Below are positions 23,680 through 32,043 of a stretch of DNA of 64,000 bases, piece by piece. Location: assembly GCA_003054695.1 (NCBI GenBank), contig QAZA01000010.1, forward strand, positions 283,602 through 347,601, given 5' to 3'. The translations under genes were made by a program, and so were the position numbers. Numbering within the stretch: the stretch's first letter is position 1; each line of letters begins with the position of its first letter. The notes beneath the pieces were generated by a model, which saw only the letters and a list, made by a program, of their open reading frames with translations, made no database searches and had not been told where the DNA came from. The DNA is from Verrucomicrobia bacterium LW23 (GTDB lineage Bacteria > Verrucomicrobiota > Verrucomicrobiia > Methylacidiphilales > UBA1321).

Positions 23680-24698
23680 TCGCTCCTCCAGTCAAACAGG
23701 ATGCCCATCGTTGCGGCGCGATCGCGGTTGGCAATACCATAGGCATCGGCACACGCTTCCGGCTTAAACATATGCGAGGTAAGGTTTTGCATGGGAAAGC
23801 GGCCCGATTTCACCAGGCGGAAGAAATAGTCCGTAATTGTGGCATCGTGCCACTGCTCGTCGGTATGGCAGTCGTGCGCGCCGACAATCCGCAGGCCGCG
23901 ATTGATAACATCCGTGGTGAGAGTCTGTTGCGTTGGCTGGCCGGTATCGCCAAGCACCACAACGGTGCCAAAGCGCGCCGCCAGAGTCAGCGCGTGGGCA
24001 AACACCGCCGCGTGGCCGGTGCCGTCGATTACCACACGGGGCAACTGGCCGCCATTGGCCGCCAGCACCGCCTCGCGCGCCTCGCCAATCGGCAGCGAGA
24101 TAACCGCCGTGGCGCCGCCTTCGGTCGCTGCCTTAAGCCGGCCGGGCACGGGGTCCACCACAATAATGCTGGCGGCCCCGGCGGCCCGGGCCCAGCGCAC
24201 GCTCATTTGGCCAATGGGGCCGGCGCCGATGATGAGGACGGTGTCACCCAGCCGGTAGTCCGCAGCGCGAGCCCCCATGAACGCAATCTTGACGAGGCTG
24301 AACCACACGGCCTCCTCCCACGGCACTTCATCCGGGATGGGGTAGGTGAATTTTGCGGCCATCAGCGCGTGCGATCGATGTCCCGTACGATACGCAACAC
24401 GTTGCCCCACAAAGCGATCCGTCACGCCAGGGCCAACCTTCTGAATGGTGCCGACGAGCGTGTAACCGGGATAAAACGGGTACTTCACCCAGTTATCCCA
24501 GTGCGTGCCGGGATCGAAATTGCGGTTGAACACGATGTTCTCGGTGCCTGTGCTCATCAGGGAGAACTCGGTACGCGTCACCACCTGGCCTTCGCCGGGC
24601 TCGCCGGGGTCAAACGCCTCCAGGTGCAACTGCTGCTTGCCGGTGAAAACGATGCGCTTGGCGTGAAGCGCGGGGACTGCCGTGACGGGTTGTGTCAT
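23676..24698 (-). CDS. medium-chain (MDR) sugar/alcohol dehydrogenase
   Basis: 340 residues. FSLMSTGTE replaces the Cys-x-x-Gly-Thr-Asp zinc start of classical enzymes, as in the BchC/threonine-dehydrogenase-like MDR branch, and there is no four-Cys structural zinc lobe. The Rossmann part has DTVLIIGAGPIGQMSVRWARAAGA, IIVVDPVPGRL and VVVLGDTGQPTQ. It should be an NAD(P)-dependent oxidoreductase on a polyol or sugar derivative. The start MTQPVT is taken over a longer frame. First gene of the operon with the isomerase; AraC regulator 24855 diverges from it. Confidence 0.85.
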   Translation of the reverse strand: MTQPVTAVPALHAKRIVFTGKQQLHLEAFDPGEPGEGQVVTRTEFSLMSTGTENIVFNRNFDPGTHWDNWVKYPFYPGYTLVGTIQKVGPGVTDRFVGQRVAYRTGHRSHALMAAKFTYPIPDEVPWEEAVWFSLVKIAFMGARAADYRLGDTVLIIGAGPIGQMSVRWARAAGAASIIVVDPVPGRLKAATEGGATAVISLPIGEAREAVLAANGGQLPRVVIDGTGHAAVFAHALTLAARFGTVVVLGDTGQPTQQTLTTDVINRGLRIVGAHDCHTDEQWHDATITDYFFRLVKSGRFPMQNLTSHMFKPEACADAYGIANRDRAATMGILFDWRSE

Positions 24699-24854
24699 GC
24701 CACTATGTAAAGCATCGCAACCGCGCCTTACCAATTCGAATTATTGGCCATTCTTTGTGTTTTTCGTGGACAGTCAAGCCAACCGGGGGGAAGCTGGCAG
24801 GGAGCGCATGTTATAAATATCGTCGGAAGCTGCACCGCATCCACCCGCTCCACC

Positions 24855-25742
24855 ATGGCAAAGATCTCGCACACATCAGTCTCAAGGGCGCCCGTCCCCG
24901 CAAGCGTGGAAAGCGGGTCCGCATCGCCTTCGACGCGCAGCTGGGGCCGATTTCTTCAAGAACAGATCCATCTCCCGCCCCTGCGTCTGGTCAACGGTAT
25001 GCGGCACTCCATCCCAGGTGCCAACTATTGCCACATGCACAGCCATCGCGGACTTGAGGCGGTGTATCACCCTACAGGCCAAGGTGTTACGCGGCTGGAA
25101 GGTGGGCGAGAAATCCCTTTTCAGGAGGGTTGCGTTGTGCTGTATGCGCCGGGGGAAATGCACGACCAGACAATGAACTGCGCCGGCGACGATCTGTGCC
25201 TTCAGCTGTTGCTGCCCGCGGACGCGGTGCCGGTGGCCAAAGGCGGGCTATGCCTGCCGCGCCTGGCAGACGCCGATGTGGCCGCCGAGTTTGTGGCGCT
25301 CTCGAGAGGGCACACGCGGGTAGGCCCGATTGAGCAGGGCATCCTGAACATGCGGGCGACCGCCGCCGTGCTGCACGTGATTCAGGCGGCGCTGGCACGC
25401 GATGCCGTGACGCGTTGCTCCCCCGCGGAGGCGTACGTGCGGCGGGCGGAAAACTACATCAAACGCAATTTCCAAACGCTTGCGAGCGTGGAGGAGGTGG
25501 CCACGCATATAGGCCTTAGCTCCAACCATTTACGCCATCTCTTCAAGGAGCTTCGCGGGCGCCCGATGGTGCAGTGGGTGACGGAAGTTCGTATGGAGCG
25601 CGCCAAAAGCCTGCTCGTCAACTCCCGTATGCCGCTCAAGCAGGTTGCAAGGCATTGTGGTTTCAACGACGAGTACTATTTTTCTGCCGTTTTCAGGCGT
25701 CACAACCACATGGCGCCCGGGCAATATCGCAATCGGCATTAG
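24855..25742 (+). CDS. AraC-family transcriptional regulator, divergent from the MDR operon
   Basis: 295 residues. The N-terminal cupin-like sensing domain is seen in YCHMHSHRGLEAVYHPTGQG and VLYAPGEMHDQTMN. The C-terminal pair of helix-turn-helices includes SVEEVATHIGLSSNHLRHLFKE and MPLKQVARHCGFNDEYYFSAVFRR followed by PGQYR. The divergent placement makes it the likely regulator of the dehydrogenase/isomerase operon. The start is uncertain: the frame extends upstream to 24744, but the extra part is low quality, and ATG 24855 is the first sensible one. Confidence 0.87.
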   Translation: MAKISHTSVSRAPVPASVESGSASPSTRSWGRFLQEQIHLPPLRLVNGMRHSIPGANYCHMHSHRGLEAVYHPTGQGVTRLEGGREIPFQEGCVVLYAPGEMHDQTMNCAGDDLCLQLLLPADAVPVAKGGLCLPRLADADVAAEFVALSRGHTRVGPIEQGILNMRATAAVLHVIQAALARDAVTRCSPAEAYVRRAENYIKRNFQTLASVEEVATHIGLSSNHLRHLFKELRGRPMVQWVTEVRMERAKSLLVNSRMPLKQVARHCGFNDEYYFSAVFRRHNHMAPGQYRNRH

Positions 25743-26659
25743 GAGATTACCTTCCTCCGTTTATCTCCTTCGGAGACAAAGACTTGTCGGTACTCACGGG
25801 GTGTCATTCCGCGTTCGGTGAGGAAGGCGCGGCTAAAATGCGGGCCGTCGGCAAAGTTCAGCTCATGCGCCACTTCGGTTACGGATCGCCGCGAATCGAG
25901 CAAGAGGTTGCAGGCCAGGTGGATGCGCCGGCGCTGGTAGTAGCGCGCCAGGCTCATGCCCACACATGCGCTAAAACGCCGGGAGGCATGCCGCGGCGAG
26001 AGCCCGGCGTCCCGAACCGCAAGGGCAACAACAAACTCACGTCGTTGAGCCAGAGCAACTTCCACGGAGGCGAGCAGCCGCGCAACGTCCGCAGGCTGCG
26101 CTCCTGCAAGCTCTCCCTCCGTTCGCTCGAAGGCTGCCGCAAAGCGGTAGAGGATGCGAAGAAAGGTGGCGCGCAGAAAGAAGAGGGAGGGCGCCGGGCG
26201 GTCGATCTCGGCCATCAACTCCAGCATGTCGCGCCGCACGGCGCGCAACTCACGCGTTGCCAGGTCGAACTGAGCGACGCCGCGGTACGCGGGCTGCCCG
26301 TACAGGGCGTGCGCCAGAAAGAGGGGGACAATGGCGCCGGCGCTGGCATCCGCAAAAAGCAGCGTGTTCTGGACGAGCCACTCGCTAAGGTAGTAAATGT
26401 TGGTGGTCAACAGGTTACGCGTCTTTTCGAAAGCATGCACCTGCCCGGGCATAATCACGACAACGCTGCCGCGCCGGAGAGGGCGAACGCCATCCGCGGT
26501 GCGATGGAGCGCAGTGCCGTCGCGCACAACGACCAGCTCCGCAAACTCATGATCATGAGGCGCATAGTCGCCCTGGCCCACGTCGCTCAGCCGCACCGGC
26601 CGCCGGGCGCTCAGCCTGACGCAATCGTAATCCTGACTGATGCGAAAGAGCGGCTTCAT
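25739..26659 (-). CDS. AraC-family transcriptional regulator, divergent from ADP-ribosylglycohydrolase
   Basis: About 306 residues. The cupin part has YAPHDHEFAELVVVRDGTALH and VVIMPGQVHAFEK; the DNA-binding part has AGLSPRHASRRFSACVGMSL and RSVTEVAHELNFADGPHFSRAFL ending TPREYR. The ORF extends to 26821, but that would run through the start of the divergent gene. MKPLFRIS at 26659 leaves about 80 bp for the shared promoters; MAHKLP at 26740 is a less likely start. Its last four bases overlap the end of the previous AraC gene on the other strand. Confidence 0.85.
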   Translation of the reverse strand: MKPLFRISQDYDCVRLSARRPVRLSDVGQGDYAPHDHEFAELVVVRDGTALHRTADGVRPLRRGSVVVIMPGQVHAFEKTRNLLTTNIYYLSEWLVQNTLLFADASAGAIVPLFLAHALYGQPAYRGVAQFDLATRELRAVRRDMLELMAEIDRPAPSLFFLRATFLRILYRFAAAFERTEGELAGAQPADVARLLASVEVALAQRREFVVALAVRDAGLSPRHASRRFSACVGMSLARYYQRRRIHLACNLLLDSRRSVTEVAHELNFADGPHFSRAFLTERGMTPREYRQVFVSEGDKRRKVIS

Positions 26660-26738
26660 GCGGGTATGGCCGGAATCTTCAAGTAACAGCGCGATTTGAT
26701 TCAAGTAAAATCGGCGCGAGTATGGGAGCTTATGTGCC

Positions 26739-28742
26739 ATGACGGCAATGCCACAAACCACAATTCTTACGCTGCAATCCAAAATCCTCGGCTGCTGGAT
26801 GGGAAAGAACTGCGGAGGCACCCTTGGCGGTCCCCTTGAGCGAGCTTTCTCCGAGGTCGAGCCCTTTGATGTCTGGTTTTACCCCAAGATTCAGGAGGGA
26901 GGTATCCCCAACGACGACCTGGAAATGCAACTCATTTGGCTAAAAGCACTTGAGGAGGTCGGCGTGGGGCTGACGGCGCAGGATCTTGCGCATTACTGGC
27001 TGGATCACATCGGCTACAATTTCGATGAATATGGCCTCTCCATGACGAACCTGCGCCTGGGCCTGCGCCCGCCCGTGGCCGGTTATTACAACAACTTTTT
27101 CCGCGATTGCATGGGCTGCCCGATCCGCACCGAAATCTGGGCGTGCGTGGCGCCGGGCAACCCGCGGGTGGCGGCCCGATACGCCTTTGAGGACTCGGTC
27201 GTCGACCACGCGGGCGGCGAGAGCATCTATGGCTCGCTGTTTAATGTGACGGTGGAGGCGGCGGCGTTCAGTATCTCCGACACGCGAAAGCTTATTGAGA
27301 TAGGCCTGACGTACCTCCCCGATAAGTCGCTGACAGCCAGGTGCATACGGGCCGCCGTCGCCGCGTTTGACGCCGGGAAGGACTGGAAGGGGGCGCGCCT
27401 GGACGTGATTGCCGTTGGTGGCAGCCACAACTCTCAGTTTTCGCCACCCAACATCGGGTTTCAGGTAGTAGGCTGGCTGTATGGAAATGATTTTGGCGAC
27501 GCGCTTTGCAAAGCCGTTAATTGTGGCTATGACACCGACTGCACGGGCGCCACGCTCGGCGCCTGGCTCGGCATCGTCTCGGGCATCGAGCCGCTGCCGG
27601 AGCGCTGGACCAAACCGCTGGGCGATACCATCGCGACGAGCGAGCCCTGGGGATTGCAAAACATGTACGTGGGGTCCAACCCGGCGCCGCGCACCATTCC
27701 GGAGCTTGCGGACCGAATCATGAAGCTGATCCCGAAGGTCTCCGCCCACTTTGGCGCGCCGCCGGCGCCCGATAACATCGCTGCGATGTGCGCGGACTCC
27801 GAGATCCAAAAGCTTGTGGTTCAATCACCTACAATCATCTCCTTTGCGGTGACACCCAAGCTTGAGCTTCAACTGGATTACCGCGATACGCCCGCGATTG
27901 AGGCAGAAACGGCCAAGGCCATTGGCGTCTCTGTTACAAACAGTCATCCGACAACAGAATCTGCCGCAATCGCTTTCACCCCCCCAGGCCATTGGATTGC
28001 AGAGCCTTGCAAGTTTGACGTTACGATCAAGCCCGGCGAGACGTGGACCGGAGAAGTGACCCTTCGCTCGCCCCGGCGCTCGCTGGTGGACAACACGCAA
28101 TCGCTGCTGGTGCGCGTGCAGCCGCAGCGTCGGCCGGCCAACCCGGCGGTGGCCCTGGCGGTGGTAGGGGCCCCCGTTTACCTGCGCTCGGAGATCTTTC
28201 CGGCCGAAGGCCGCACGGCCGCGGAGCTCATCGCACAAGTCTTTGCGCCGGAGGCTATTGCGCATCCCTCCGCGCCCGACGACGTGCGAATTGATTCGCT
28301 GATGGCGCCGGAAGCCCGGGGCGGATCGTGGAGCACAGTCTATGCGCAGGGTAACGATATTGCCGTGTGCGTGCCGGAGTTCGTCGACGCAAGTGCCTGC
28401 GGTGTCGTGTATTTACGCGCTTTTCTCTACGCGTCGGAGGCGCAGCCGGTGTGGACGCACTTTAACCCGCGCGTTCCCGGCAAGCTCTGGGTCAACGGCA
28501 CCCTCGCCTTTCAGTGCACGGAGCACCGGCACCTGCGGCCGGCCGCCTGGGGCGCCGGTGAGGGCAGCATGGTGGGCGACGTTCCCTTCCGCGCCGGGTG
28601 GAACGAGCTGCTGATCAAAATGGCGACCGACGGCTCCACGCCAACCGGCCCGTTCGGCGCGCACCTGGTGCTAAGCAACAAGGTGCGCCGTTGCGAGGGG
28701 CTTACGGATGTGGTGTGGACGCGCTTTCCGTGGGATGTGTAG
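26739..28742 (+). CDS. ADP-ribosylglycohydrolase-fold protein with C-terminal beta-rich domains
   Basis: 667 residues. The first about 330 residues are ADP-ribosylglycohydrolase (DraG)-like: ILGCWMGKNCGGTLGGPLE, GGIPNDDLEMQ (first metal pair), AVGGSHNSQF and the C-terminal metal site CGYDTDCTGATLGAWLGI. The second half holds an Ig-like stretch (WIAEPCKFDVTIKPGETWTGEV) and a final jelly-roll-like domain (YLRAFLYASEAQ to NELLIKMATDGSTPTG). The classical role is removal of ADP-ribose, but this subgroup often occurs with sugar catabolism genes, so a glycoside or nucleoside substrate is possible. SD GGGAG precedes the ATG. No signal peptide. Confidence 0.82.
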   Translation: MTAMPQTTILTLQSKILGCWMGKNCGGTLGGPLERAFSEVEPFDVWFYPKIQEGGIPNDDLEMQLIWLKALEEVGVGLTAQDLAHYWLDHIGYNFDEYGLSMTNLRLGLRPPVAGYYNNFFRDCMGCPIRTEIWACVAPGNPRVAARYAFEDSVVDHAGGESIYGSLFNVTVEAAAFSISDTRKLIEIGLTYLPDKSLTARCIRAAVAAFDAGKDWKGARLDVIAVGGSHNSQFSPPNIGFQVVGWLYGNDFGDALCKAVNCGYDTDCTGATLGAWLGIVSGIEPLPERWTKPLGDTIATSEPWGLQNMYVGSNPAPRTIPELADRIMKLIPKVSAHFGAPPAPDNIAAMCADSEIQKLVVQSPTIISFAVTPKLELQLDYRDTPAIEAETAKAIGVSVTNSHPTTESAAIAFTPPGHWIAEPCKFDVTIKPGETWTGEVTLRSPRRSLVDNTQSLLVRVQPQRRPANPAVALAVVGAPVYLRSEIFPAEGRTAAELIAQVFAPEAIAHPSAPDDVRIDSLMAPEARGGSWSTVYAQGNDIAVCVPEFVDASACGVVYLRAFLYASEAQPVWTHFNPRVPGKLWVNGTLAFQCTEHRHLRPAAWGAGEGSMVGDVPFRAGWNELLIKMATDGSTPTGPFGAHLVLSNKVRRCEGLTDVVWTRFPWDV

Positions 28743-28763
28743 GGGGCAGGCGCCGCTCGGCGA

Positions 28764-29504
28764 TCAGGCCACGGCCCGCTGGAGAAGCTCGGCTTCGACG
28801 GCGGGGACGTCTTCGGGGCGATCGACGCCGCGGCAACGGAACTGCGTGGGCAGCACGAGGATGGGCATTCCGTTCTCCAGCGCGCGCAGTTGCTCCAGGG
28901 ATTCGGTCGTCTCCAGCATACTCGGCGCCCAGCTGACAAACTGCGTAAGTGCCTGGGCGCGAAAGGCATAGATGCCCACATGACGCCAGACCGTCATGCT
29001 GGGCGACCACGCTCGGGCAAAGGGTAGCGGAGAGCGCGAGAAGTAGAGGGCCTGGCGCGCGGTCGTTGTCACCACTTTTACCACCTCCGGGCTGCGCCAC
29101 TCGGCTTCGTCGTGGATGCGATGGGCAAGCGTGGCCATGGGGGTGGCAGGCGAGGCGGCAAGCCCCTCGATGAGGGCGTCAACCTCGCCGGCAGGCAGCA
29201 GCGGCTCGTCGCCCTGCACGTTGACGTAGATGTCGGCGGGGATCTTCGAGGCGACCTCGGCCATGCGATCGGTGCCGGAGCAATGGTCGGGGCTGGTCAT
29301 CACAACGGTGCCTCCGAACGCCGCGACGGCATCCGCAATGCGTGCATCATCCGTAGCAACAACCACTTGCGTTGCAGTTGCCGATTTGCTGACGCTTTCC
29401 CACACCCACTGGACGAGGGGCTTACCGGCAATCAGGGCCAGGCTTTTGCCGGGGAAGCGGGTAGAACCGTAGCGGGACGGTATGACAATAAGAGAACGAG
29501 ACAT
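28764..29504 (-). CDS. kdsB: 3-deoxy-manno-octulosonate cytidylyltransferase
   Basis: 246 residues, the normal KdsB length. VIPSRYGSTRFPGKSLALIAGKPL holds the CTP-binding loop, then VVVATDDARI, the SPDHCSGTDRMAEVA block, NVQGDEPL (metal Asp), YFSRSPLPFAR, and HVGIYAFR. It activates Kdo as CMP-Kdo for lipid A-core assembly, which supports an LPS-bearing Gram-negative host. The start MSRSLIV is preferred over a nine-residue longer frame. It converges with the ADP-ribosylglycohydrolase gene. Confidence 0.96.
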   Translation of the reverse strand: MSRSLIVIPSRYGSTRFPGKSLALIAGKPLVQWVWESVSKSATATQVVVATDDARIADAVAAFGGTVVMTSPDHCSGTDRMAEVASKIPADIYVNVQGDEPLLPAGEVDALIEGLAASPATPMATLAHRIHDEAEWRSPEVVKVVTTTARQALYFSRSPLPFARAWSPSMTVWRHVGIYAFRAQALTQFVSWAPSMLETTESLEQLRALENGMPILVLPTQFRCRGVDRPEDVPAVEAELLQRAVA

Positions 29505-29558
29505 GTAGACACTGGATGCCGAAGCATTCACTAAAGCGACGCAATTGCGTCTTGATAA

Positions 29559-30362
29559 TTAACGCGCAATAACTTCAAATCCCCGCTTTTCCCATGTTGT
29601 TTTAGCGGAATCCCTGCGAATAAAAGCAATAAAAGCTTCAGCATGTTTGAGCTGCTTTGTATCCTTGAGAATGGCAACAGGGTAGCTGATGAGCGGGCCG
29701 CCTTTAGAAGCAGGAAATTCCATGGCGACGGCAATCTTTTTGCTTACCAGTGCGTCAGTCTTGTAGATAAAGCCGGCGTCTGCGTGGCCGCTCTCCACGG
29801 CGCCCATGGTTGCCCGCACGTTTTCGCACGGAACCAGTTTGGGCTGAAGGACTTCGTACAGTTTTGCGGCTTCCAGATACTGCCTGGCGTAGATGCCGGC
29901 GGGGACGCTTTTGGGCTCCGCAATCGCGATTTTGCGCACGGCATTGCGGGTAAGATCCTCGATCGCGGAGGGGACTGCTTCGCCTGTGGCGTCGGCGGGA
30001 ACGACGAGGACCAACGTGTTGCCAAGGAGGGAAACGCGCGTGCCGGGCTTGAGTAACTCCTTCTGCTCCAACATGTTCATCTTGTCTTCGTCGGCGGAGA
30101 GGAAGATGTCTGCCGGCGCGCCTTCGGCGATTTGCCGGGCGAGAAGGCTGGAGGCGCCGAGGGAAAGCGAGACTTTGCATCCGGTCTCTTTCTCAAACGC
30201 TGCGGCCAGCTCCTCCAGGGACTCCTTGAGGCTGACGGCGGCGAGCACGCGGATCTCCACCCCAGCCTCGGTGGCGGTTGCGGTCGACAGCGGCCAGGCG
30301 GCATAGGCCAGCGTCAGGACGAGTGCGAGCAGGGCTGTTGGCCAGCTGATGTTGGCGTGCAT
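29559..30362 (-). CDS. modA: molybdate-binding periplasmic protein
   Basis: 267 residues. A signal peptide (TALLALVLTLAYA ... ATATEA) precedes VLAAVSLKESLEELAAAFEKETG, the ModA opening with its oxyanion-binding Ser. SLGASSLLARQIAEGAPADIFLSAD is the second binding segment, with IAEPKSVPAGIYARQYLE and ADAGFIYKTDAL as the later ones. No ModB or ModC gene lies within 30 kb either way, so the permease must be encoded elsewhere or the protein serves another oxyanion. Confidence 0.9.
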   Translation of the reverse strand: MHANISWPTALLALVLTLAYAAWPLSTATATEAGVEIRVLAAVSLKESLEELAAAFEKETGCKVSLSLGASSLLARQIAEGAPADIFLSADEDKMNMLEQKELLKPGTRVSLLGNTLVLVVPADATGEAVPSAIEDLTRNAVRKIAIAEPKSVPAGIYARQYLEAAKLYEVLQPKLVPCENVRATMGAVESGHADAGFIYKTDALVSKKIAVAMEFPASKGGPLISYPVAILKDTKQLKHAEAFIAFIRRDSAKTTWEKRGFEVIAR

Positions 30363-30440
30363 GGTGAAAGGATAGTCGCGACGCTGTGCAGGATCAAGAG
30401 TGAATACGGATTGTGTGAGAATAGTGAGAAGGAGTAACGC

Positions 30441-30836
30441 TTAACTTTCCTCCACCTTAACCAGTTTAGCCGGTTGTTCTGCAGCTTTTGTTTCTCCTAT
30501 ACTACTAAAGGAGACAGCAACAGCGGCAAGGATAAGGAGAAAGGCAATAAGATGCTTAAGTTGCAAAGCCTCCTGCAAATACCACCAGGCAAACAGGCTG
30601 AAGACGGTGAGCGAGATAACCTCCTGAATGATCTTAAGCTGATAAGCGGTAAGCAGCCCGTACGCCATGCGGTTGGCCGGTACCTGCAGGCAATACTCAA
30701 AAAAGGCGACAAGCCAGCTGATAAAGATAGCCACCACTATAGATGTATGCGGAGACTTAAGGTGCCCATACCACGCGTATGTCATAAACGCATTGGAAGC
30801 CACCAGCATTGTTATTGCGCAAACGATAAGCCACAT
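30441..30836 (-). CDS. DUF486/DMT-family small membrane protein
   Basis: 131 residues with four membrane helices. SNAFMTYAWYGHLK, ISWLVAFFEYCLQVPANRMAYG and QLKIIQEVISLTVFSLFA are the conserved DUF486 blocks. The topology resembles half-size drug/metabolite transporters that work as dimers. Substrate unknown. It stands alone between modA and the deoxyhypusine-synthase-like gene on the same strand. Confidence 0.88.
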   Translation of the reverse strand: MWLIVCAITMLVASNAFMTYAWYGHLKSPHTSIVVAIFISWLVAFFEYCLQVPANRMAYGLLTAYQLKIIQEVISLTVFSLFAWWYLQEALQLKHLIAFLLILAAVAVSFSSIGETKAAEQPAKLVKVEES

Positions 30837-30896
30837 AGAGTGAACCCTGGTTTGTGTAGAGAAGAGAATGTGTGTGAGCGGGCAAGCCTGTAATCA

Positions 30897-30945
30897 AAAG
30901 AAAAAGGCGAAGGCATCCATACCGGGGTATGGCACCTTCGCCTTA
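30897..30945 (-). terminator. Rho-independent terminator of the deoxyhypusine-synthase-like gene
   Basis: AAGGCGAAGG pairs with CCTTCGCCTT, with an inner CCATACC/GGTATGG stem and a T-run on the minus strand. It lies 20 bp after the stop codon. Confidence 0.88.
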
Positions 30946-30963
30946 TTCTTACTTACAGTTTGT

Positions 30964-31941
30964 TTACCAGTCCAGCAACATCGCAAAGATCAACGGCGCC
31001 ACGATCGACGCGTCCGACTCGATGATGTGCTTGGGCGTTTTCTCTCCCAGTTTGCCCCAGGTGATCTTCTCGTTGGGCACGGCGCCGCTATAGCTGCCGT
31101 AACTCGTCGTGGAGTCGCTGATCTGGCAGAAGTAACCCCATAGCGGTACTTCTTCGCGTTGCAGATCCTGGTGAAGCATTGGCACTACGCATATAGGAAA
31201 ATCGCCCGCAATACCGCCGCCGATCTGGAAGAAGCCCATGCTGTGCTTTTTTGTAACTTCGGTATACCAGTTCGCGGTTTCAATCATATACTCAATACCG
31301 GTACGCACCGTATGTACGTTCTTAACCTCGCCGGTAATGACATGCGATGCATACATATTGCCCAGTGTAGAGTCCTCCCAGCCCGGTACAATCATAGGCA
31401 GGTTCTTCTCCATGGCCGCATACATCCAGCTGTCCTTGATATCGATCTGGTAGCTGTGCTCCATCGATTTGTTTTTGAGGATACGCCAGAAGAACTCGTG
31501 CGGGAAATAGCGTTCGCCGGCGGCGTCGGCCCGCATCCACTCGGCCAGGATGGCGTCCTCGATGCGGCGCATCGCTTCCATCTCGGGGATGCACGTGTCG
31601 GTAACGCGGTTAAGGTGGCGATCGAGCAGGGCTTGCTCGTCGGCGGCGGTCAGGTCGCGGTAGTTGGGCACGCGGACGTAGTGGTCGTGCGCGACGAGGT
31701 TAAAGATATCTTCTTCGAGATTAGCGCCGGTGCAGGAGATGGCGTGGACTTTGTCCTGTCGAATCATCTCTGCCAAAGAGATGCCGAGCTCCGCGGTGCT
31801 CATCGCACCCGCCAGCGTCACGAGCATTTTGCCGCCCGAATCGAGGTGCGCCTTGTACGCCTCGGCCGCGTCCACCAGCGCGGCTGCGTTGAAGTGGCGA
31901 AAGTGATGCTTGATAAACTGCGTTATGGGACCTTGACTCAT
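30964..31941 (-). CDS. deoxyhypusine-synthase-family enzyme
   Basis: 325 residues. The NAD-fold marks KMLVTLAGAMSTAELGISLAEMI and AISCTGANLEEDIFN lie in the first third. Later segments are SWMYAAMEKNLPMIVPGWEDSTLGN, FFQIGGGIAGDFPICVVPML, SDSTTSYGSYSGAVPNEKITWGK, where the WGK lysine matches the catalytic Lys of eukaryotic DHS, and ESDASIVAPLIF. In eukaryotes and archaea the enzyme moves an aminobutyl group from spermidine to eIF5A. Bacterial homologues more likely use small amines, for example to make homospermidine. It has its own terminator; the upstream neighbour is the DUF1287 gene. ATG 31941 is preferred to an upstream TTG. Confidence 0.9.
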   Translation of the reverse strand: MSQGPITQFIKHHFRHFNAAALVDAAEAYKAHLDSGGKMLVTLAGAMSTAELGISLAEMIRQDKVHAISCTGANLEEDIFNLVAHDHYVRVPNYRDLTAADEQALLDRHLNRVTDTCIPEMEAMRRIEDAILAEWMRADAAGERYFPHEFFWRILKNKSMEHSYQIDIKDSWMYAAMEKNLPMIVPGWEDSTLGNMYASHVITGEVKNVHTVRTGIEYMIETANWYTEVTKKHSMGFFQIGGGIAGDFPICVVPMLHQDLQREEVPLWGYFCQISDSTTSYGSYSGAVPNEKITWGKLGEKTPKHIIESDASIVAPLIFAMLLDW

Positions 31942-32043
31942 AGAGGCCAAAATTAGGAGAGGCGCCGTCGCCGTTCAACGCTATAAAATGGCATGCTGCA
32001 AGATTTAACATGAGCGCCAAACTTGCCCCGATCGGCGCTGAGG

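Noticed and set aside
26940-27824. 294-codon minus ORF
   Set aside because: Arg/His-rich antisense of the ADP-ribosylglycohydrolase gene.
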